NCBI GenBank assembly: GCA_039545295.1
Contig: BCIK01000004.1
Coordinates: forward strand, 1,260,018 to 1,324,017
DNA: 64,000 bases
DNA from: Udeniomyces pyricola
Lineage: Eukaryota; Basidiomycota; Tremellomycetes; Cystofilobasidiales; Mrakiaceae
Direction of reading: 5' to 3'
How positions within the stretch are numbered: the stretch's first letter is position 1; the number at the start of each line of letters is the position of its first letter. The notes under the pieces are model-generated. The model did not search any database and had not been told where the DNA came from. It was given only the letters and a program-made list of their open reading frames with translations. The position numbers were made by a program, and so were the translations under genes. Positions 1 through 10,429 of the stretch are shown here, in pieces.

Positions 1-46
1 ACGCACGATGAAATGCCTGATATAAAATTTGTCCCTTCTCTTCCAG

Positions 47-2529
47 CATATTAATGCAGTACGCATCGTCTGGATCGCTCGAAGATTACATCAATTCGCG
101 TGCCAATCCGCCGCCCACTGTATCAGACTATGCCGGTCCATCTCTGTTCGAACCAGGTTCTGCCGAAGCCGCCAAAGCCGCATTTCGAGCTCGCCGCAAA
201 TCATCGCACGGCGCCAATGCAGGGGAAAGGACTGCGTTAGATCGAGGGGAAAAGAGAGGGGTGAGATTACTTGGAAGAGAGGAGATTGAGATCATCTTTG
301 GAGGGATTGTCAAGGGACTTTCATATCTGGTGAGAATATGTGTTTTCAGCGTGAATTTCTCTAGCTCGAAGGACGATTGCTGATGCCATCAAATCTGGTC
401 GAAATCCCAAAGCACGATCATGATATCCTCCACCTCGACCTCAAGTGCCTTAATGTGCTGCTTCATCAAGAGGAAGGCGAGCCGTATCCTCGAGCTTTGA
501 TCAGTACGTTACTGTGTCTACGTATAGCGAAGCGTAGGGTTCCATCAGTATTCAGATAAAGTGGAGGGAACCTCACGACGCTTTGACTGTAAAATGACGT
601 CAGGTGATTTCGGAACTTCAAGGATCGTCACGTTTAATTCAGCTCAGACGGATCTCCGCTCGGGGAACACGGTAAGCTTATCGTCTTGTTCGACGATGAC
701 GAGGACGAGACCTTTCGGCATGCTTATACTGCTCGAACTCACTGCTCTTTTGTTTCGAACACAGGGCACGCTCGAGTATGCGAGCCCAGAAAGCTTAGAT
801 CTCGATGCTCATGGTCACCTTCGAGAGTGGGGTAAAGAGGGTGACTTATGGAGCCTCGGCATGATTCTTCATAAACTCCTGTTCTTCAAGCTGCCTTTCT
901 CTGCGGCCGACGACTTCGATTGTGAGTGCAGTTTGTAGGAGAATTAGGCGTACAGGACTTCAGAGGGTCATGAACGACGGCGAGTGATGAGATTAGCAGC
1001 CAGCTGCGTCAGTTGACATTCAACTGCGGCACTACATCGCCTTTTTTTCTTTTTTTCTTTTGACACTCATTCCACAAGTGCTTGCACAGGAACTCAAAGA
1101 TTATCCAGGGTTTGTACACCTCGATTCCTTACGTCGTTCTCGTAGTCTTTTCTTGAGTTCATATCTCGTCCATGCAACATTCTCTTTGCTTTTACTAGAC
1201 TAAACTTGCTTCTTCTTTCTGTACCGTTGAACAGCTTCATCCCGACTGCAAGCAACGTATCCTCCTTTGAACGACGCGGCCTTCCTCGCGAGTTTCTGTT
1301 CATTCTCGCTGGTCTGCTAACGACGGACGCTTCCAAGCGATTGACGTGTAACCGAGTTCTGCGCATTCTCGCAACGGGTCTCGAGGTCAGCTGAAACGTT
1401 GTTTCTGGTGATTTGCCCTCCGAGTGTTACCATCTCCAGGCCCCGGCTTGACATGTTCACGGCACTGAATCGATGCCAAATCTCTACCAGGATGTACCTT
1501 TCTCATACGCCACTACAAATATCGATCCCAACCCATATCATCCCCTAGCACCTGTCCCCTATCGCAGGACCACGGCCACTTCATCTTCTGCTATCACAAC
1601 AGCCATGCTCGGCCAAGTGTTCGAGGACGTCGATGAATCCCATATATCTTCAGCTCATCTTTTCCCAGAATCGCAGCGGCAAGAGCGGCGGCCGCCAACA
1701 CCAGATGGGGTCCTCTCATCGCCTTCGTCGACCTCGGGTGCTCGAGGTGAACACGACTTAAAGCTCTCACTTGGCCCTCGGGATACGTCTACAATCACGA
1801 CGGTGGGATCCGAAAAGAGACGTACAGTAAACTTCGTGAGGCAAGAACGAAGCTTGTCCATCTCAAGCAATCAGACCGAGGTTCGTTGTCGTCTTCTCTG
1901 GCTCGTCTTTGGATTATTTGTTTATGAAGAAGAGTCTTCCCAACCTGATAAGATTCACGGATTAAATCGAGCTGCTGAACATCTCCACTTCCTGGTCATT
2001 TGTGTTTGAATAGCAACCAATGGAGTCTACGTCTCACCAACATCTTGTCCGGGACGAAGATCATTCCTCTCCAAATAAGTCCGGGTTATTCAACAGAGCT
2101 ACATCGCTACCGAACGTTCTTCTCGATTCCAATCCTATTCCGCGTATCCTTTATCCCCCTCTCCGTCATGATCAGTCGTTCATTCCATCACGAATGCTAG
2201 TTCTTCTCCAACCTAGCGTCTCACGCTTAGAAAGAGTACTCTCTCCAGCATTCTTCTCCAGGATGCTCGTTGTGATCAAATTTCTTTCCGTTCACTACAT
2301 GTTCCCATCCCCTTCACTAGCACTCCAGACGTTCATTCTCGTAGCCGCCCTCCTTTTGAGTCCCAGACCTTCTGCAGCCGACGGCCTCCATCACCGAGAC
2401 CGATTCCATACTCCTCGATCAGCAGGCAGAAACCTCAAGGAAGGACGGTGGCCTGAATGGACCGTCGTCTTGGGATTGTTGGTACACTTTGGGACTTTAG
2501 GCGTGGTTTGGTGGGGGAAGGACGGGTGA
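47..2529 (+). CDS. IKS1: IKS1-type serine/threonine kinase (5'-truncated by window edge)
   Basis: Eukaryotic protein kinase; I place it in the fungal IKS1 family, whose role is poorly known. The window opens in an intron and the first visible exon starts at 47 (LMQYASSGSLEDYI, the hinge region). Exons as read: 47-329, 413-503, 604-671, 765-921, an 8-nt exon near 1000-1007, 1090-1109, 1235-1385, 1491-1880, 2014-2529. Visible motifs are a catalytic loop ILHLDLKCLNVLL (HLD instead of HRD), SDFGTSR, GTLEYASPE and DLWSLGMILHKLLFF. A long Ser/Pro-rich tail follows, then two hydrophobic stretches near the C-terminus (around LQTFILVAALLL and VVLGLLVHFGTLGVVWW), which suggest membrane attachment. The N-lobe and start codon are outside the window. 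The 8-nt exon could be shifted by 4 nt. Family call fairly sure; substrate unknown. Confidence 0.8.
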
Positions 2530-2947
2530 CGAATAAGTTCATCAAGGCCTCTTTGTGACACTCAAGATTCAGGAAGATGACAATGTGCTCACACGCAGTG
2601 TATCAGAGAGATTCCATGAGAACGAAAACTTAGAGGCGGGCTGCAAATTATAGCCGTGCAGAATTACTAACGAAAGCATAGGAGCGAGACACGTAATGAG
2701 CATGTAGCTATGTGTTGAAAGGACGGAGAAGAAAGGACGGAGAAAGTTGATCAAGAGTCGAGCGATGATGTCCAATGATACGAGAAGGTAGCAGGTAGAA
2801 TGGCAGCTAATAGGGAATATAGATATCGCATACCAGACAAGCAAGAGGATTGACATGCACGTCGAAAAAGAGAACAGAAAAAGCATAAGAAGAACGCAAG
2901 CGTCGAAGCAGAGAGCATCAGGCAGGGAATATGCGAAGTAACTTGAA
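2530..2947. other. Convergent 3' intergenic region
   Basis: This 418-bp gap separates the stop codons of the IKS1-type kinase (+) and the orphan gene at 2948-6511 (-). It should hold both 3' UTRs. A 138-codon open frame on the minus strand encodes a random-looking hydrophobic peptide and I do not call it. Confidence 0.5.
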
Positions 2948-5900
2948 TCATGATCGTTTGAAAAGACCCATGAGTCTGGAGTCATATCCGTCGTTTTCGA
3001 TCAATTCCCGACCCTGAGCGGCCAGAATGCTGGAGACCAAGCTGCCATCGGCGAGATTAGATCGTCGGTGCCTTTGAAAATTGAGCCGGCCGTCAACTAC
3101 ATCACGGGCTCTCTCTTCCTGATTCGCGTATATGTTGTCACCCGCAAACGTTGACATACAACGATGAAGGAGCGGGAGGCTTTCACTAAACCGTCGAGGG
3201 GAGTGTAGAGAGCGCAGATCGGCGAGACTGTGATGTGGACGGGATGCGAGGGACCTCAAGCCTGTTTGAGGACGAGAAGTCGGTAAGGAAAGCAGATCAG
3301 CGGAAGCATTGGGTGTCAACTGAGGTGATCGCGAAGGCGAAGTATGACGATATTGAGGGCATGAGAGATTGGCCAGGTCGAGACGATCGTAAGATTCGTG
3401 GGACGCGGACAAGTAGTCGGGCGAGAAAAAGCTCATCAGAGAAGCATTGTCAGCAGCATCGGCACTGGCGACATCGTCGGCGTCTTCTGACTGCTGATAA
3501 TGGCATGAAGATGGTCGTCGAGGGAAATAGGAAAATGACAGCTCCGAGAGTTCTCCTAATTCGCGTTCTTCGACAAGCATAGAATCAGCATGTTGCGACG
3601 AAACAGACAAAAACGATTCATCATCAGGTTGGTCGAGGTGTAGCGATGGCGCATAGCGGTGAGTATCATGGGAAGCGTGAGAATCAAGGATGGAGCAGGC
3701 TGAGAAGCAGGTTACATCATCGGTAAGTAGAGGCAATCGATTACTGGCGGGAATAGAGAAGGATAAACGGCTGTCGGACCGGGTCGAAAACGAAGGGCGC
3801 CCTTGGCTTCTCGGACGGATCAGAGTATGGGACAAAAGCGTGCTGTATGGGAGTTGGCCAGGTTCACCGACATGCCACAGATTCCTAGTCTCGTAGTCAC
3901 CGCTAGATGAGATGCTCGCCCTTGAGCTTTCCAGGTGGGGGGTATCGCCTTTATAAATCCGTCTCTTTCTTGAGAGACCCTTTTCAAGATCAGCCTCATT
4001 TAAGTAAGCTTCCAGAGAGTCGGGGCTCACAGGAGGGTCGCGGGGAGAAGAAGCGCGGGATGAGACGACAGATTTTGAGTCGATGTGAGGCGGTGTTTGG
4101 TCAAGGCAGGTTCGGTGAGACAGGGTGAGATGAGAAGGCTGATGAAGAGTCGGAGTTTTGGAAGAAAGTGCAGGTGATGATTCGGCCGTAGTCGAGTGGC
4201 GCGATCTCGCGCAAGCATGTTGAGGTAAATGTGATTTGATAGAGTCTGACTTCTCGACATCTTCCTTCACCACTGGTCTCTCTGCCTCTTCTTCCTCCAT
4301 CTCTGGCCAGCTAGGAGAATAAGCCGGCTGGCGCCGGACGATTCTGTTGTCCCTTCCTGGACTGGCAACACTAGCAAAGAATGGCGACTTTGTTATCGTT
4401 GATGTCACTCTCTCTTGTGGTTGCGGTTCATTATCATCCGAGTTCGCTTCGGATTGGTCTTGATTCAGGCTAGGCTCGGTCGTTGCACCGCATTTTGATG
4501 ATGCGTCCGAATCTGGGTTGTTCTTGATTGCTTTTTTCGCGGAATCACGAAGTTCAGGCTGGATACAACGCCGCGTTTTACGTCGAAATGAGTTGGATGA
4601 TGGCGAGGTTGTAGATGAGACATTGGTGACATCTAACGGCGACAGATGCCGATTAAGAAAGCGAGTCTCCGAGAAGACAAGACCTGGGTCAAACCACATC
4701 ACATCAGCAGGTGTCTCTTGAAAGGCATGACTGACTCAAAGCAGGACACATAATTGAGTGTATGTACCTCTCTTGACACTTGTGCCCGTGCCTATGACCT
4801 TGAGAGACGCCTTGCCCTTGTTGAAGACACCGAGCCTGGGAAGAGGTTGAAGCTGATGAAGATGAGATCAGAAACGTTGTGCACCAGGTTGAGGATGCGT
4901 GCTGACTCGACGACTCCGTGACTATTTACGAGGACATGCTACATACAGTCAGTCTGCTACCTCCGACATTGCTTGCTTTGAATGTGTCCATCGCCCCTAG
5001 CCCCATCAGCCCCGCTGCTCGCCCCAAATTTCTCGCTGGATTTCCCTTTCTTTGATTCCGTGCTTCTTTTTTGTTGGCACGTCGCTCTTTATCCTTCTTG
5101 GTGTGCTTTCGCTTCACCCTCTCGACGCAATCAATCCCGTCCTTCGGGTTATTCTTCTCGGCGGAGAGATGTTTGCGGGGTCCGGAAGCGTGGGTAGGGA
5201 TAAGGGCAGGGGAGCCAGTTGGATCAGCTTTGGGCGCCTGGATGATCGCAGCCTTTTCTCGACGGCGGCGTTTTCGATTCGCAAGTCCTGCAAACCTCGA
5301 AGAAGGCATGGGAGTTGAGATAAAAACCGAAGGTCACCGTCTGATGTTAGCAGCTGAAGGTAGTCATTTAGTGTGGATGATGTTTGGGCAAACTCCAGAC
5401 CTCGATCAGGAAGATGTTCTTGCCGGTACGTACTCACGACGTGGTCAGCGTCGCAATCGTCCGTCTCATTAAGTCCTTGGAAGCCCCGCTTCTGGACAAC
5501 AACCTCTTCTTCTGTGCTGATGGCCGGCTTGGTCTTGACCTTTGGCCTCTTGCCGGTTGGATCGGTAGGAGTAATTTTGGCCTTTTTCTTCGTTTTGGGA
5601 TCGTTCGCGCAGTCAACTGTAGTCGAGAGCTCTGATGGATGGAGCACCGGTACGGATCGAGGGGTTCGCGTTGTTCGGTGAGGAGTTTTTCGCAACGGCG
5701 ATGACGGACGTAGGTGGTGTGTTGAGGAAGTTTGAAGCTCCGGATCCGTGCGTCGGGTCCGACGACGTTTATCAGGCGATGAGACTTGGTCCGAAGACGC
5801 AATAACCTCGGAAGAGGCTCGCTTTTTGGCAGATCTTGAGCCAGCGGGAGCTGGAGGTTCGATGGACGATAGAGAGGCACCATGTGCTCGAGTGATGGTC

Positions 5901-6511
5901 GGAAGTCGAGTTGACTGCGTCTGGGGGGCTAACCTTCTCTGGAGTTCTTTTCGCGTCAAAACGACCTCGCTTCCACCTGATTCAAAGTGATCGAGTTCGG
6001 TTGGGTTTATGAGCGGTTCTTGAGGCGTCGGCTTGGAAATCCTGGGCTCCTTGGGCTCCTTCTTAGGCTCCTTGGCCGTCTTCTTAGTCGTTGAGCCAAC
6101 CCGTTTTCTTTCCTCTCCATCTTTTCCCTTCATCCGGTCGATGAGTCTGACTCTGCCTAGACCTCCACTGAGTATCTCCTTCGATCCACTAGCGACACTT
6201 GTGCCTTTGGCGGCGAGTTCATTGAGAAGGTCCACGCCTTGAAGACCTTCGAGGCCTGTCGGATGGACGAGGGACGGTTTCCTGCTTGGTCTGACAGCGG
6301 CATTGCGCTCGTCTTTGTCGCGCTCGTCCTCAAGCGTGTCGAGGTAGGCGGACCAAAGGGCCTCGCCTTGGCGTTGATAGTAATCGAGATAGGGAATTTG
6401 GGATCGGACAAAAGCTTCGGTCCGGAGATCTGGTGGAGGGCGATCGGCGGTTGAGCGAGGGGGAAGAGAAGTCGCCGGACGCGTCGTGAGGGGCGCAGGA
6501 GTGGAAGCCAT
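2948..6511 (-). CDS. Orphan 1,094-aa low-complexity nuclear-type protein
   Basis: I do not recognise this protein. Model (minus strand): 6511-5438, 5353-5338 (16 nt), 5287-4947, 4852-4768, 4716-2948; the total is 3,285 nt, in frame throughout. Donors are GTGAGT, GTGACC, GTATGT and GTACAT. The N-terminal part has a compact segment (SQIPYLDYYQRQGEALWSAY) and then Lys/Ser/Thr-rich sequence. The middle is strongly basic (ANRKRRRREKAA, KRKHTKKDKERRANKKEARN), like nuclear localisation or nucleic-acid-binding sequence. Next comes a better-ordered block (RLTLQPLPRLGVFNKGKAS ... GTGTSVKRETPADVMWFDPG). The last 560 residues are Ser/Arg/Asp-rich and disordered-looking. The alternative is two genes: a 5' gene ending at 5114 or 4926, and a 3' gene starting at the ATG at 5006. 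I prefer one gene because codon use in the middle fits the joined frame and the 85-nt exon needs an upstream partner. The 5' flank is the gap at 6512-7557. Confidence 0.5.
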
Positions 6512-7557
6512 GTAGCCGGAGGGAGATGTCGCAAGTGTAACGGTTTGTGGAAACAGGAAGGTGGTTGAGCCACACTGATAACAAAGATAACTAGAGGGGG
6601 AATTACGCGAAGGAGGAGGAGCACTGGGACACCGGTCGAGAAGCGAAAGAGGTACAAGGTCAGGGGGGGGGGTCCGACGTTCGAGACAAGATCTCGTATG
6701 CTGTTACGCTGCCCCTTTCCATTTCCGGCGGCCTCCGCGCCTCCTTACCTCGTGATTAGATTTCGTGCCTCAGTGACTAACTCATCGCTGGCTGCGCAAT
6801 CGCGCTTTCGCCGACTTTCACTGGAGTGACATCATGCATTGTGTAAGCTCTCGACATGCCGACACTTTGGTCATGTCATACGTGCTTTCGTCGGTCGAGC
6901 TCAATCTCATTTCGTTAGGTAACGTGCCATTGTTGATCATGTCATCGTACGAGTCGACTATAGTACCATCGTACGAGTCGACTGCAGGGCCATCGTGCCA
7001 CAACCCATCCGATGTCCACTCCACAAACACGACAAGCACACATCAACGCATTCACGTCTTCGATGGTGGAACATAAGTTGTCAGTTCAGACAGTCCGGAC
7101 ACTGATCAGACTCGAAAACAATAGTGAGGCTAGGCAAGAACGTCAGCAGGCGCGATCTCAGCGGAATGACATGCACGGGATGTCCTATCAAACGACACAG
7201 TCAGATCAAATGAACGAAACCCGCCTGCTCTGCTTCACAAGAACGAAACAAAGTCCCCCGAGCTGAAAGAACAAAAAGCTTGGAGTCCAAATGAGCATAT
7301 GACCACAGTCCTCCGAGCCAACCATGAGAGCCGTTCAAGCAAGAGCAAGCGTTTGTTCGCGTGAGTGAAAGAAGGAAGGAGAATGGGGAAAGCGCAAAGG
7401 GCAGGAGAAGAAACTTTACGTCTCTATTTTGGATAAGAGATATAAACATCCGAAGCAGAGTGACTGACGATCAGGGAAACGCCAGCAGATGGAACGTTAG
7501 CAAGTCAGACGACATCGCAGAGGCTGATAACTAAGTATCGAAAACGTACATTGGCGA
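6512..7557. other. Intergenic: promoter of orphan gene and 3' UTR of KHDC4-like gene
   Basis: Both neighbours are on the minus strand. The left part should be the promoter of the gene starting at 6511 and the right part the 3' UTR of the KH-protein gene. A run of nine or ten G lies at about 6661-6670 and a short 24-bp-period repeat at 6943-6995. No spliced or RNA gene could be supported. Confidence 0.45.
6943..6995. repeat. Short tandem repeat, period 24 bp
   Basis: The 17-mer CATCGTACGAGTCGACT occurs at 6943-6959 and again at 6967-6983, and the start of a third, degraded copy (CATCG) lies at 6991. Each full copy holds a GTCGAC palindrome. It sits in the intergenic region upstream of the minus-strand gene that begins at 6511. 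Confidence 0.7.
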
Positions 7558-9869
7558 TCAAGGAGCAGGTGTCTCCGAAGCCGCTGAAGGGGTCGCATCC
7601 GCAGCAGGTGCAGCTGCAGTTGCGGCAGGCGTAGCGGACGCGCCAGACGGCGTACCCTCTGCCCCAGGTTGGGCATACTGAGACTGGGCGGCATAGCCGT
7701 ATTGCTGTGCCTGCCAAGCTTGGACTGCAATCCCAAGGAGATTCCAGAGTCGTCAGTATGTCCTGCAAGACTTGTCGAAACCTGAGGGGACATAAGCAGA
7801 AACTCACACGCCGGATCATTGACGTCGTAGCCGTAAGCCGCCCAGTACTTCCTGTATGCCTCTTGGGGATCCTCAGGAGCGGCAGGGGCCGAAGCGCTAT
7901 CGGCCGGGGGCGCGGGAGGAGCGGCAGCCGATGGAGGAGCCGGCGGCTGATTGGCATCTGAAGGAGGGGGAGGAGGAGCGTCTGAGTCGGGAGGAGGGGG
8001 TGGCGCCTCTCCACCAGGAGGAGGGGGAGCAGGCTGCTGCGGCTGTTGCTGGCCGTACGCTTGCTGCTGTGAAAGGGTACGCCGCATTGAACCAAGGGAA
8101 GACGATCAAAGGCAATGACAGAATTGTCAGCAAGATTGTACGCTCGTCGAATGACGTACGTAATGAGGATGAGGCAGACACATACGTAGTAAGACTGCGC
8201 ATTGTACTGCTGGTGTTGGGGATGTTGTTGGTGCTGCTGCTGATGTTGCTGGTGGTGTTGCGGAGGCTGGTTCCAATTGGCCTGCTGCTGGATGGTGGCG
8301 TCCCTCGCCTTGGTCCACTCAGACCGGACGACAAGCAAGAGATCGTCGGCAAGGAGTTTGGCACGCTCAATCATGCTCTCATCTGGACCACTACAAAGAC
8401 ATAGGCAGGATACAATATGGGATTTTCCAAAGTCCTAATTTCAGTAAACCGATGATCTAAACATCTGGCTACGTTGTCGACAACGAAGAGAAGGGACGAA
8501 CGTGATCGCGATATGCATAGGGTCCTCGCTTTCTCGGCCAGTCTCCTGCTCGTAGAAGCCAGATCCCTGACCTTTGATCTGGACCCGAGTACCCGTCTCC
8601 TGCTGAATGTGCTTGACGAACATGCCCTGCAGAGATGAACGCGGACAGAAAGCAACATAAGTGAGAAACAACAAAAGAAATCGAGGCCACGGCCACAAGA
8701 TTGGTTCCGCAGCGGAAACAGAGCGATGTCAGCATATAAAGACTTACTCCTGGGCCAACAACTTTGGCTCGAACGTTGAAGTTCCTCAAGCTCTCGAGGT
8801 TCAACGGGATCTTCTCTTCAGCCCATTTTCTTCGCTCCCCCGGTCCTCCAAATCCTCCTCGGCCGCCGCCTCCGAATCCACCTCGACCACCACCGAATCC
8901 ACCTCCACCTCCACTACCGTAGCCCATCATTTGTCCTGCAGGAGAGTCCTCAGTTCCTGCATCGGGTGAGCGAGAGCCTCCCGGAGGTCCGGCGGGCGAA
9001 GCGTTTGCACCCGACACGGGCGGCGCACCTCCCTGACCGAAGCGCTCACGATTGCGAGCCCACTGCGATCGGTCTTCTACGAGGGGACCTAGCTCCTGGT
9101 TGATGAGCTCGTTGACCTGAAGTGACAAAACAACCCGAGTTGGAAGAATGAGCTAGATAGTCCAGTCCTATAATGAACGAAGAGTCACATGAAAAACGCG
9201 TACCTTGCCAACGGCCAGATCCAGTACCTCCTTGGTCATGGCAGCGATATGGAGATACAAGGGAGGCTCAGCAGCCGTGGCTTTGCTCTTGTCCGGGAGC
9301 CAGACTCCTTTCGTCGTGATAGATGCACCGGTTTCTTGATGAATCTGGATTGGGAGACGGCAATCAATCAATGATGTGATGATCATAGGTCAGACGATCG
9401 TAGTTCCATACTATCATGGCACGCGTGAGGTTAAGGATACTGACCTGTTGCTGAGTCGCTCCCTTGGTCAAGAGATATCTGAACGCATCAAGAGCCCAGT
9501 GTCAGTGGATGATGTAAGAGAACAGACATGAGCAGAGAAGACGAGACAACCGACTCACCGGTTTCGGAGATCGTTGATCTCGATGTCGTGCGTGAACTCG
9601 CCGTCGAAGATGTTCTCGGCTCGCTTCTCGTCCTTGGGAGGAGGTGCTGGTCGAGAGACACCGCCAGTGAGCTTGAGGGCGATAGCAGCTGTCGAAGGAA
9701 TGTGGCAGTGGGTCGAGCTGGTCAGCATGGGCAGCACTTTGCCAGAGAAAGACGAGAAAGACGACATACCCGCTCGTTCGGCTGCTTCAGCAGCGCTTCG
9801 AGAGGAATCCGGAGAGGGAACAGCAGCGGCTGCTGGCCCAGGCTCGTCCCATCTGTTACGCGAGGACAT
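7558..9869 (-). CDS. KHDC4: KH-domain RNA-binding protein, KHDC4/BLOM7-like
   Basis: Predicted 509-aa RNA-binding protein related to animal KHDC4 (BLOM7), a splicing-associated protein with two atypical KH modules. Exons: 9869-9770, 9688-9559, 9478-9445, 9344-9204, 9116-8748, 8626-8502, 8390-8186, 8066-7808, 7724-7558 (1,530 nt). The first KH-like block (about residues 65-135) reads IEINDLRNRYLLTKGATQQQ, then IHQETGASITTKG and PPLYLHIAA. A Gly/Arg-rich RGG-like segment follows at about 190-230. The second block (about 245-330) reads NFNVRAKVVGPGGMFVKHIQ, ETGTRVQIKGQGSG and PMHIAITGPDE. A Gln/His tract, a Pro/Ala-rich stretch and a Tyr/Gln-containing tail complete it. The exon at 8626-8502 ends at a GTTCGT donor. 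The order and spacing of both blocks match the family, so the identity is fairly sure. The role in fungi is inferred from animals. Confidence 0.88.
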
Positions 9870-10429
9870 GATGAAGAGTGAAGAGTGAAGAGAGTGTTGT
9901 AGGAGAAGGTGGAGTGTAGATGACGGATGGCGACGGGATTCCTCGATATCAAGGGTTGTCCGAGACGAGTCGGTCTGAAACGTGCGACGCACACCGGGGG
10001 AGGTTGGGGGAGGCGGGCCAGGTGTGCAAAGTCAGGCTGTGCAGAGTGAGGCCGCGTGCGGTCAATCATGACACGTGTCATGATTGATCAATATTCAATC
10101 ATGATCTTTATTCCTTTTGGGACCGAACAGGAGAAGCATTCATGACAACCAAACAATTTTCAAAAGACTATGAGTAATAGCAAGTCATCATCGATCTAAT
10201 ATTATCAAACACATATCACAGAGAAAGAGATGTAAAAAGCAAGACAAACGTTTGTAGTTTATCGGATATGATGTGATACAACGAAAGAAAGGGTGTATAC
10301 GATACAGTATAGGTAAGGGTAGCAACGTTAAGTGGGGGGGGGGGGGGGATTGTGGATGATATCTATGTGTAATTAATATATATATATATATATCCTAGAC
10401 GAATGAAGAGAGATGATGAGGAAAGGAAA
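9870..10429. promoter_or_regulatory. Promoter of KHDC4-like gene and 3' flank of RAN1-type kinase
   Basis: A 560-bp gap between two minus-strand genes. The left half is the presumed promoter of the KH-protein gene and contains a 26-bp perfect palindrome at 10062-10087. The right half is the kinase 3' flank and contains a run of 15 G at 10334-10348 and a TA dinucleotide run at about 10376-10393. Confidence 0.5.
10062..10087. promoter_or_regulatory. 26-bp perfect palindrome centred on CACGTG
   Basis: TCAATCATGACAC is followed at once by its exact reverse complement GTGTCATGATTGA, with CACGTG at the centre (10072-10077). The half-site CAATCATGA recurs at about 10096-10104. It lies about 200 bp upstream of the KH-protein start codon. 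CACGTG is the core bound by bHLH factors such as Cbf1, Pho4 and SREBP-type proteins. A function here is inferred from sequence alone. Confidence 0.55.

Noticed and set aside
2569..2985. 138-codon hydrophobic open frame on minus
   Set aside because: It lies in the convergent 3' region and overlaps the end of the orphan gene. The hydrophobicity comes from U-rich antisense UTR sequence, and it has no splice or family support.
5114..5353. Continuation of the first orphan exon in its own frame to a stop at 5114
   Set aside because: The frame is open but rich in rare codons (TTA, ATA, AGA, AGG). A 50-nt intron with GTGACC and TTTGCAG borders joins a 16-nt exon to a frame with normal codon use. Not fully excluded.
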